Part shown: positions 44,208-51,227 of the stretch, piece after piece
How positions within the stretch are numbered: the stretch's first letter is position 1
Layout of the letters: each line of letters begins with the position of its first letter
Origin: Spirochaetaceae bacterium
Lineage (GTDB): Bacteria > Spirochaetota > Spirochaetia > Treponematales > Breznakiellaceae
Assembly (NCBI GenBank): GCA_031276945.1
Contig: JAISMB010000033.1
Location: 1 to 64,000 of the forward strand
Direction of reading: 5' to 3'
DNA length: 64,000 nucleotides
Made by a program: the position numbers and the translations under genes
The notes under the pieces: model-generated
What the model saw: only the letters and a program-made list of their open reading frames with translations
Databases searched by the model: none
Told to the model about the DNA's origin: nothing

Positions 44208-45899
44208 ATGAAAAAAGAACTGGTCTTTACAGCCTTTTTTGCAATGAGAATTCGAATAAAAATGTTGATCATAATCTTGCCTCTCCTCACAGCTTCTGTA
44301 GTACTGGTGGGAATCTGTTCGTATCTGTTAGCTTCATCATCGGTTACCCGTCTTGCAGTAGATTTTTTAGATTTCAAAGCCGATGAACTTGAGAACTATG
44401 CAATCGGGCAGTGGAACTTGCTTATTGATAATAACGTAAGCGAAAATACACTCATGCAAAATGCCGCTAAATCGGCTATTGAGATTTTTGCTCTGGGCAT
44501 ACTCAGGAGCCATACAGAGAGCATCTTTATGCTTTCAAACGATGGTGTAATAGATGTATATGTCGGTACGGTACTGCCAACCAATGAAGAACGGCAGGCA
44601 CTGGCAAGCTATAAAACAACGCGTGGATTTATACCCTCAGTATATATAGAAGGTTCTCTTCGTGTTGCCTATACCTTCCCTTTTTCACCATTCTCATGGC
44701 AGATTTTCATCACCGAGGATCGCAGAGTTTTCTACGGTGCTGTTGAAGATATAGCCCAAACATCAGCATATATTCTTTGCGGCGCCTTAGCGGCAGGAAT
44801 AATTTTTCTTATTCTTACCTCAGGCTACCTTACCAAACCCATGGAAGCTATGCTGCGGACCATGCGCGCTATCATTAAATCAAATAGCCTTAACGAGAGA
44901 GTACCGGTGTTTTACCAAGATGAAATTGGGCAGCTATCTCATACCTTCAATAATATGCTCACTGAACTTGCAAATGCGTATGATCAGATTAAAAAGTACG
45001 CCTTTGATGCGGCTATTGCGCAAAAGCGGGAGATGAAAATACGCAATGTCTTTCAGCTATACGTTCCCAAAGATGTTATTGAAGAAGTCTTTGCCAGTCC
45101 GGAAAAGATGCTTGTCGGTAGTAACCGGAATACTGCTGTTCTCTTTTCAGATATACGTTCATTTACCACTATTTCTGAGCGTATGGCGCCTGATGATCTG
45201 GTCAATTCACTAAACCGCTACTTTAGCACGATGGTTAATATTATTATGGACCGGAATGGCATAGTGGATAAGTACATAGGCGATGCTATTATGGCGATTT
45301 TTGGAGCGCCGACATCTCACGACAATGATGCTCTTTCTTCAGTGCTGTCTGGGCTTGAGATGATGGCTGCTCTTGATGACTTTAACCAGATTCAGCTCTC
45401 TTTAGGGGCGCCGGAATTTAAAATAGGGATAGGGATTAACTACGGTATTGTTACCGTTGGAAACATAGGCTGTCCTAAAAAGATGAACTATACCGTTATC
45501 GGCGATGCAGTAAACTTAGCCTCTCGTCTTGAAGGCTTAACAAAAAAGTACCGGCAGCCGCTTTTGTTTTCAGATAACGTATGGGAAAAGGTTCATAATG
45601 ATATTTCTTGTAGGACCATTGATAAAGTTGCCGTAAAAGGCAAAACCTTAGGCGTTCCTATTTTTACTGCTAGACTTTCAATTACTAATACCGAAAAAGA
45701 AGCATGGAAATACCATGAGGATGCTATCGTTTGTTACTATTCCCGCGATTTTCAGAGGGCGCTTGATGGTTTCCTCAAGGTTATTTCCCTGCTTCCAGAT
45801 GATTTTATCGCGGATTTCTTTATAAAACGATGCTATGTTTATAAAAACGATCCTCCTCCTCTAAGTTGGGATGGAGTTGAAATTATGCACGAGAAATAG
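44208..45899 (+). CDS. Class III adenylate cyclase with extracytoplasmic sensor and HAMP
   Basis: A 563-residue membrane cyclase. TM1 (about residues 18-42), a periplasmic sensor of about 140 residues, TM2 (about 185-207), a HAMP domain (TKPMEAMLRTMRAI, DEIGQLSHTFNNML) and a coiled linker lead to a CHD cyclase domain (about 305-480). Both metal aspartates (LFSDIRSFTTIS and YIGDAIMAIFG) and the substrate and transition residues (VDKYIGD; YTVIGDAVNLASRLEG) are visible, which fits ATP as substrate. A short C-terminal helical tail follows. ATG 44244 is an alternative start giving MRIRIKMLIIIL. It lies 118 bp after the CNB receptor, so source and sensor of cAMP are neighbours. Confidence 0.85.
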   Translation: MKKELVFTAFFAMRIRIKMLIIILPLLTASVVLVGICSYLLASSSVTRLAVDFLDFKADELENYAIGQWNLLIDNNVSENTLMQNAAKSAIEIFALGILRSHTESIFMLSNDGVIDVYVGTVLPTNEERQALASYKTTRGFIPSVYIEGSLRVAYTFPFSPFSWQIFITEDRRVFYGAVEDIAQTSAYILCGALAAGIIFLILTSGYLTKPMEAMLRTMRAIIKSNSLNERVPVFYQDEIGQLSHTFNNMLTELANAYDQIKKYAFDAAIAQKREMKIRNVFQLYVPKDVIEEVFASPEKMLVGSNRNTAVLFSDIRSFTTISERMAPDDLVNSLNRYFSTMVNIIMDRNGIVDKYIGDAIMAIFGAPTSHDNDALSSVLSGLEMMAALDDFNQIQLSLGAPEFKIGIGINYGIVTVGNIGCPKKMNYTVIGDAVNLASRLEGLTKKYRQPLLFSDNVWEKVHNDISCRTIDKVAVKGKTLGVPIFTARLSITNTEKEAWKYHEDAIVCYYSRDFQRALDGFLKVISLLPDDFIADFFIKRCYVYKNDPPPLSWDGVEIMHEK

Positions 45900-45912
45900 T
45901 TGGTAATCAGGC

Positions 45913-47115
45913 ATGAAACATACCCTGCTTTTCCTTTTTTTTATTGCTTCTGTAGTATCCGCTCAAGAAAGTTTGCCTGTTCTTTCAGATATTCCTGTTT
46001 TTTTAGATGAAAAAAGAGCTATTTTGCTGTTTCGTCATCGCGGAGAAACACCGGAAGACTCTTATATACTCAACAAGATTACCTATGCAGAAGAGGCGCT
46101 GAGTAAAGCTTTTTTAGACCATGGTCTTAGCTTGGCAGGGCGCTCCGAAGCCGACGATTTTAGACCGGAAGCAGTACAACTGCACTGTGAAACCGCCCAA
46201 GTCCGCTGGGCATTGCTTGTTGATACCGACTTTCGCGATCAAAACCTTGTGTGGTACTTCAGCGTATACGATGCTGTAGCACTGATAGTCCGTGCGCAGG
46301 AGCTGTTCTCGCTCTTCCTCTATTTAGGAGTCTATACTGAAGATGCTCTGGACCTGTCTGCACAAAGGCTTATTGAAAAATGGCAGCAATCATTTCAGGA
46401 ACCGAAACGTTTTGTTGATTATCAGGCGGTACAACAGAGGCAGCGCTTTACTTCACCGCAGGATGGCGTTACTGTCTTTTGGGGCAGGGACAATAGACAG
46501 GAAATCGGCACTATAGAGCAGAATTACCTTATTGCCCCGCTCATTCTCTTCCCAACCGGCGTGCCGGTACAGGGAATGATCGCAAAAGACGGCTACTGGT
46601 CCCAAGATTTTGTCATACCGGAGGGCATTACCCAAGAGCCGCTCAAGCTTAAAGTATTGCAAAAAATAACCCGACACAGCTTTGGTTTTATGCTGGCACT
46701 GCGAAGCCTTGAGCGTTCCTCTTTTGATTTTGAATACCGGTTCCACCTTCTGCCTGACCGCCTCTTTCTTTCAGGCGGCTGGTCTATATGGAGCGATATA
46801 ACAGAACTATCAGGCGGTCTTGAAATGGTACACCATGAGTGGCGTCTCAGAGCCGGACTGTATTTATTACCGTGGAATGACTTTGTATTCCGTCTTTTTG
46901 TTAGTACCGGTCTTTCTTTTATACTTACCGATAATTTTCAATCACGTTTTCTTGCGGATCCTTTCATCCTTGGTGCAGAATACCATTTTTCTAAATGGGC
47001 TCTTGTTGCTGAGTACCGGTTCCCCAGCGTTTTAGGCTATTCGCGCAGCTCTTTTGGAAGCACTGCTTTGAATATGGATTCCTTTCTTTCTCTGGGAGTA
47101 CAGCTCAAATGGTAA
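45913..47115 (+). CDS. Exported protein, probable outer-membrane beta-structure, unknown function
   Basis: I do not recognise this 400-residue protein. It has a signal peptide (MKHTLLFLFFIASVVSAQE), an N-terminal alpha/beta part (ILLFRHRGETPEDSYILNKITYAEEALSKA), a PEGA-like stretch (about residues 185-255) and a C-terminus of about 140 residues with alternating strands ending in FLSLGVQLKW. The final aromatic/hydrophobic residue fits a small outer-membrane barrel. It follows the cyclase by 13 bp and precedes a protein of similar layout. Confidence 0.6.
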   Translation: MKHTLLFLFFIASVVSAQESLPVLSDIPVFLDEKRAILLFRHRGETPEDSYILNKITYAEEALSKAFLDHGLSLAGRSEADDFRPEAVQLHCETAQVRWALLVDTDFRDQNLVWYFSVYDAVALIVRAQELFSLFLYLGVYTEDALDLSAQRLIEKWQQSFQEPKRFVDYQAVQQRQRFTSPQDGVTVFWGRDNRQEIGTIEQNYLIAPLILFPTGVPVQGMIAKDGYWSQDFVIPEGITQEPLKLKVLQKITRHSFGFMLALRSLERSSFDFEYRFHLLPDRLFLSGGWSIWSDITELSGGLEMVHHEWRLRAGLYLLPWNDFVFRLFVSTGLSFILTDNFQSRFLADPFILGAEYHFSKWALVAEYRFPSVLGYSRSSFGSTALNMDSFLSLGVQLKW

Positions 47116-47173
47116 ACGGCAAAACCCGCGCTTTGCATACAAGCGACTTTTCCCGCTTTGGAGTAACGCCTCA

Positions 47174-48523
47174 ATGATCTTAAGCAGAGCTTTGTTCCGG
47201 TTTTATCGTGCGCTTGTGATCTGCTGCCTGTTCATCTGTTCCCCGACGCTCACTGGCGCACAAGAAAAGCCTGAGTCGCTGATCGATATACTGTGCCGGC
47301 TTTCCCTTGATCAGGAATTTTATCAGGCAGCGCAGCTCATAGGTGTTTCAAGCTGGGATAAGCGTTTACTGCCCTTTCCTCTTGAGGATATGTGGCTCTA
47401 TTCCGTACAGTACCACTTATCAAACATTGCGGCAGTCTCACAAGTTTTTATAAACACCTCCACACACGATCCTTTTGCCTTTGCAGATGAAAAAGGCATA
47501 CCGGTTTTTGTTGACATAGAGATCAGCGGCGACATAGGTATTCCTGATATTGAGGTAAGCTACACCATTCGAGAAGTTTTTGCCCAATCGCACAGAGTAC
47601 GCAAGAGCTACCGTACTGATTTCCCGTCTGAGTACGATCTTCTGTCCTTCTTTTGGGCGCAACTGGTCATTGATCTTGAGAATTTCATTCTTGACCGGCT
47701 CAGTCCGCCCCTTACCATACGGGGTCCGGCGCAAAGTCTGATCTACGGCTTTACCGAAAATCCTCTTGTGATGCCGGATGAAGGGGTTTTGAGCATACCG
47801 GTCTATCTTCCGCGCACCTTTCAGTGGAAAATGGTCAAACCCGGCTTTTATACCCGTACAGGCACGTTCTTTGCCGATAAAGAACATACGGTCCTGAATC
47901 TGCCGCAGGATATGTATCGCCTCTTTTCCTTTGATCTTAGTTTATTTATGGGGCGTTTCCCTGAGTTATGGTTCTCATGGTACGAGCCTTCCTGCCATTG
48001 GATAGTGAGTATTGGTATGCAGCAGCAGGTTTTTGGACTATTCCTCTCAGAGCCGGGGATGGACAGTAGTTTTGCGGCTCATCCTCTGATCATGCCCGGC
48101 GTGAGCGCTCTGTACCGGTTTTACCAAAGCGAAAAACCCTATGCGCCGACCTTTTTTCTCAGCGCCGCTCTGTTTATGCGTATAAACTACGCTGATTTTC
48201 ACTTTGAAGACCTGACAATTAACGGAACGGATTTTGGCGGACTGCATACCGATGATCTTATCTGGAACATTATTCCTGCTGGGCTGCGCTTTGACGATTT
48301 TAGTCCGATGAACCTTGGGTTAAGCGCCGGCTACAACTGGGAGACGCGTTTTAATTTTTCCTTTTTCTTTGAAGTAGGGGCAGCTTTCTACCTTCTCGGC
48401 AGCGACTACCGCAACGCCGATACTAAAGGCAGCTCTGATCCGGGCATATTGCAATACTTTCTCGGTGATATTTTGTACCTTGAAGCGCCGACTTTCCGTT
48501 TTGGTCTGCGTTATCGGTTTTAG
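47174..48523 (+). CDS. Exported protein, layout like its upstream neighbour, unknown function
   Basis: A 449-residue protein with a signal peptide (ALVICCLFICSPTLTGAQ), a middle part with a PEGA-like segment (GVLSIPVYLPRTFQWKMVKPGFYTRTG), and a beta-rich end (LSAGYNWETRFNFSFFFEVGAAF) closing with FRFGLRYRF, typical of a barrel C-terminus. The same order of domains as the preceding gene suggests an ancient duplication, although the sequences have drifted far. The two are 58 bp apart and likely share a transcript with the cyclase. Confidence 0.6.
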   Translation: MILSRALFRFYRALVICCLFICSPTLTGAQEKPESLIDILCRLSLDQEFYQAAQLIGVSSWDKRLLPFPLEDMWLYSVQYHLSNIAAVSQVFINTSTHDPFAFADEKGIPVFVDIEISGDIGIPDIEVSYTIREVFAQSHRVRKSYRTDFPSEYDLLSFFWAQLVIDLENFILDRLSPPLTIRGPAQSLIYGFTENPLVMPDEGVLSIPVYLPRTFQWKMVKPGFYTRTGTFFADKEHTVLNLPQDMYRLFSFDLSLFMGRFPELWFSWYEPSCHWIVSIGMQQQVFGLFLSEPGMDSSFAAHPLIMPGVSALYRFYQSEKPYAPTFFLSAALFMRINYADFHFEDLTINGTDFGGLHTDDLIWNIIPAGLRFDDFSPMNLGLSAGYNWETRFNFSFFFEVGAAFYLLGSDYRNADTKGSSDPGILQYFLGDILYLEAPTFRFGLRYRF

Positions 48524-48641
48524 GCGTGCTGTTTGTGTCAGCGGCTTGAGGTTACAACAACTGGTATTATATTTGAGCCTGCGGCGGTATGCACCGGTGG
48601 GACAATTCAGAACAATTCGGAAGAGCGTTTGTTTTTAATAC

Positions 48642-48723
48642 TGCCCAGAGGGGGACTTGAACCCCCAAGCCTCGCGGCACTAGTACCTGAAACTAGCGTG
48701 TCTGCCAATTCCACCATCTGGGC
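48642..48723 (-). tRNA. tRNA-Leu (CAG)
   Basis: An 82-nt class II tRNA. The acceptor GCCCAGA pairs with TCTGGGC, the D arm is TGGTGGAATTGGCAGACACG, the anticodon stem-loop is CTAGT-TTCAGGT-ACTAG with anticodon CAG, a long variable arm TGCCGCGAGGCT follows, and the T arm is GGGGGTTCAAGTCCCCC. Confidence 0.94.
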
Positions 48724-48732
48724 TTTGATAAA

Positions 48733-48761
48733 AGCATAGCAAATAATATTAATTTATGCAA
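48733..48761 (-). promoter_or_regulatory. Promoter of tRNA-Leu
   Basis: On the minus strand TTGCAT (48761-48756) and TATGCT (48738-48733) are 17 bp apart, 9 bp before the tRNA. Confidence 0.5.
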
Positions 48762-48825
48762 GCTCTTTTCACCAAGCAGCCTCTCTTTTTCAGAAGGCTG
48801 ACATGGCTCAGTTCAGAGGAGGCAA

Positions 48826-48960
48826 GTCAGACCTTGCCGTCAAAATCGTCAAAATAGGTCAGACCTAGGGGTGTCATCAGAAGGCGAGGGAGATAGATCT
48901 GAGATAGAGAGCGGCAAGAAAGGAAGCAGAACGTTGAGCATAGCGAGTAGTACTACCTCT
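48826..48960 (+). repeat. Left flank of the RAYT: inverted GGTCTG units plus the approx. 90-bp dispersed element
   Basis: GTCAGACCTTGCCGTCAAAA (48826-48845) and GGTCAGACC (48857-48865) are followed by CTAGGGGTGTCATCAG and GAGATAGATCTGAGATAGAG. The first block recurs inverted on the other side of the transposase (49552-49575); the last part is shared with 41667-41790. Confidence 0.75.
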
Positions 48961-48966
48961 CCACTT

Positions 48967-49491
48967 TCACAAAAGCAGTTTGAGGTCTGTCCTCCAAGCT
49001 GTATCAGTTACCAGAGAGACAACCGTCATGATCCCCTGTTCACGGTGGTATGCACCGCTGTACTGCCATTGTTCAGGCTTCTGCACCAATCCCGCTGCGA
49101 CAGGATTTTGGTCTATGTACTTAAACACAGTCCAAAAATCTTTCTCGTTCTTGATTTCTCGTGAATAAAACCGATCTCCCCAGAAATGACCAGTCTTATG
49201 GTGTTTTTTGTTCCACCGAATGGCAAAAACCATCTTAATCCACTTCAATATATCAGAGAGACTCTGCCCTTTTTCAGGCGTAATGAAAAAGTGGAAATGA
49301 TTACCCATGATGCAGAAGTTCCACAGTTTGAACTTGAAGCCCTTCTTGATTTTTGCTTCTCCAATCACGGTGAGAAAGAGTTTTTTCATCTCATCCGGCT
49401 CTAATTCAAAAGCGTCTCTGTTTACTTTTGAAGTAACATGATAAGTCAGACCTTGGTCTGTTAGTCCACGAGGCAAATTATGACTAGACAT
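48967..49491 (-). CDS. REP-associated tyrosine transposase (RAYT, Y1/HUH)
   Basis: A 174-residue Y1-family single-strand transposase of the TnpA_REP group. It has the conserved entry GLTYHVTSKVNR, the HUH motif in NFCIMGNHFHFFI (HxH with Phe), and a catalytic-Tyr region around FWGDRFYSREI, with YIDQNPVAAGLV and WQYSGAY after it. RAYTs act on short REP palindromes and are often single-copy rather than selfish IS elements. Codons for LTDQGLTYH carry AAGGTCTGACTTAT (plus-strand 49442-49455), and codons for WRTDLKLLL at the C-terminus carry AGGACAGACCTC, so the dispersed repeat core lies inside both gene ends. Inverted repeat units flank the gene. This is the REPtron layout. Confidence 0.85.
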   Translation of the reverse strand: MSSHNLPRGLTDQGLTYHVTSKVNRDAFELEPDEMKKLFLTVIGEAKIKKGFKFKLWNFCIMGNHFHFFITPEKGQSLSDILKWIKMVFAIRWNKKHHKTGHFWGDRFYSREIKNEKDFWTVFKYIDQNPVAAGLVQKPEQWQYSGAYHREQGIMTVVSLVTDTAWRTDLKLLL

Positions 49492-49551
49492 AATACCTAT
49501 AATAGAGCTGACTGTGCTTTTTGATTCAATCAGAGCGAAATATTTTTATTT

Positions 49552-49640
49552 ATTTTTGACAGCGAGGTCTGTCCTATCTGTCCTATCTTATCTATCTTAT
49601 CTGATCTGTCCTATCTTATCTATCTTATCTGCCGCCGATA
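49552..49640 (+). repeat. Right flank of the RAYT: GACAGCGAGGTCTGTCC plus TATCTGTCC/TATCTTATC repeats
   Basis: ATTTTTGACAGCGAGGTC (from 49552) is the inverted partner of the left-flank block. It is followed by short repeats TATCTGTCCTATCTTATC to about 49632. Confidence 0.7.
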
Positions 49641-49698
49641 CAAGTCTAGCTCTGCTAGTCAAAAAGCATCTATCAGCATTTCCTTTATTATTTATCTA

Positions 49699-49763
49699 TT
49701 GACAAGTAAAAAGATTTGATAGGATACTAGATAAGGTATCTGATACCAGATTTTTTTAGGAGG
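49699..49763 (+). promoter_or_regulatory. Promoter, palindromic operator candidate and RBS of the solute-binding gene
   Basis: TTGACA (49699-49704) is followed after 17-18 bp by GGATAC/GATACT. GGTATCTGATACC (49735-49747) is a perfect 6-bp inverted repeat around one base, just downstream of the -10, where a repressor would block transcription. AGGAGG lies at 49758-49763. Confidence 0.55.
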
Positions 49764-49772
49764 TATTTTTCT

Positions 49773-51119
49773 ATGAAAAAGATTTTTTCTTTTGCAGCAG
49801 TTCTTCTGGCAATGACCGGTCTTGTGTTTGCCGAAGGGGAACAGGAGGGCAAAAGTGGAGGGCAGGTTGAGTTACGAGTGTTGAATTACCGTGATTTAAC
49901 TTCGGCGAACGCTTCCACAGAGATAGGCGCGGTATGGGATGCTTTCACAAAAAAGCACCCTGAAATCAAAATCACCCGTGAAGATCTGTTTAATGAACCG
50001 TTCCATAACAAAACCGAAGCCTATGCAGCGGCGAACCGGCTCCCTGATGTCGTATATGCTTGGCCCTCTGGACGCTCAACAACGCTTCACCAGCAGAAAC
50101 TGCTCAAAGACCTTACTCCGCTTATTCAAAAGGACGGTCTTAAATCGCAGTATACCGCTGCCGCGCTTGATCCGACAGGTCAAGCCAGCGGTTATCTTGC
50201 GATACTGCCCTTTGCCATTACTTCAAGCCACGCTTTCTTTGTTAATACTGCCGTACTTGAAGCGTGTGGACTACAGCCGGCTAAGACCTATGATGAGCTT
50301 AAAGCGCAGGTTCCGGTGCTTAAAGCAAAAGGGTACGAAACCGTCCTGATGGCAAATCAGGAAATGTGGGTTATGCAGTCTTGTCTTTTCTCTCTGGTAG
50401 CCGGCCGTTTTGGCGGTGTCGGCTGGGAGAAGAAGATATTCTCAGGACAGGCAAAGTTTACTGACAAAGACTTTGTTGATGCGCTGACCTTTATTCAGAC
50501 TCTGTATAAAGATAACGTGCTTTCGCAGAATACCCTCGCAACCGGTTATGGAGATGTCGTCGGTCAATTTGCAACCAAGAAAGGCGCCTATCTGATTGAC
50601 GGAGATTGGCGTATTGGAACATTTATTACCGATCCATCGACCGGAAAGGCGCTTATTCCCATTGCTGAACAGCCGAAGATTAAGATCACGGTCTTCCCCG
50701 ATATTCCCGGCGCAAAGCTGAATAAATCAAGTTCCACGACGCTTGGTACAGGCTGGGGTATTAGTGCCAGTATTCCGTCTGGTTCACCAAAAGAAGCGGC
50801 TGCATGGGAACTGGTCAAGTGGCTTTCCGGCAAAGATGTTCAGACATACAGGCTGCAAAGCGGCGGTATTTCGACACCGACTGCTGTGGGTATTGATGCT
50901 AGTAAATTGCAGTTAGAGCCGCTACAGATTGCCGGCGCTCAATTAGCATCTGAGTATACCAGCGGTACAGCCGTTATTGATGCGGTATTCCACAGTGATA
51001 TAGCCAATGCGATTAACGATGGACTTGCAGAACTGGGCAGAGCAGGCGGCAAAACTCCCCAACAAGTGGCTCAGGCAGCGCAAGCAGCCTTTGATACTTG
51101 GAAAAAGAATCAGCGCTAA
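49773..51119 (+). CDS. ABC transporter extracellular solute-binding protein (family 1, sugar type)
   Basis: A 448-residue periplasmic binding protein. It has a signal peptide MKKIFSFAAVLLAMTGLVFA followed by an acidic GEQEG stretch, then the family 1 pattern: EIGAVWDAFTKKHPEIKIT, NRLPDVVYAW, KDLTPLI, a mid hinge AFFVNTAVLEACGLQPAKTYDEL, and AAAWELVKWLSGKDVQ near the C-terminus. No Cys lipobox is evident. It would deliver a sugar or oligosaccharide to an ABC permease, but no permease or ATPase genes are adjacent, so it is an orphan. It has its own promoter, a palindromic operator candidate and a strong terminator. Confidence 0.88.
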   Translation: MKKIFSFAAVLLAMTGLVFAEGEQEGKSGGQVELRVLNYRDLTSANASTEIGAVWDAFTKKHPEIKITREDLFNEPFHNKTEAYAAANRLPDVVYAWPSGRSTTLHQQKLLKDLTPLIQKDGLKSQYTAAALDPTGQASGYLAILPFAITSSHAFFVNTAVLEACGLQPAKTYDELKAQVPVLKAKGYETVLMANQEMWVMQSCLFSLVAGRFGGVGWEKKIFSGQAKFTDKDFVDALTFIQTLYKDNVLSQNTLATGYGDVVGQFATKKGAYLIDGDWRIGTFITDPSTGKALIPIAEQPKIKITVFPDIPGAKLNKSSSTTLGTGWGISASIPSGSPKEAAAWELVKWLSGKDVQTYRLQSGGISTPTAVGIDASKLQLEPLQIAGAQLASEYTSGTAVIDAVFHSDIANAINDGLAELGRAGGKTPQQVAQAAQAAFDTWKKNQR

Positions 51120-51152
51120 GAACGATAAGCCTGTTGTATAACGGCTTTTTAC

Positions 51153-51184
51153 AAAAAGGGACGGTTTTTACCGTCCCTTTTTTT
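51153..51184 (+). terminator. Intrinsic terminator after the solute-binding gene
   Basis: Stem AAAGGGACGG/CCGTCCCTTT with loop TTTTTA and a following T run. The stem is perfect and the A/T flanks would also serve the minus strand. Confidence 0.85.
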
Positions 51185-51227
51185 GTCCCCTTGTCTTATC
51201 CACTATTCCAGCTTAAACTACTGCATT

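Noticed and set aside
48871-49164. Protein-coding gene resembling the frame at 41567-41761
   Set aside because: The likeness comes from the dispersed 90-bp element, and most of the frame is antisense to the transposase.
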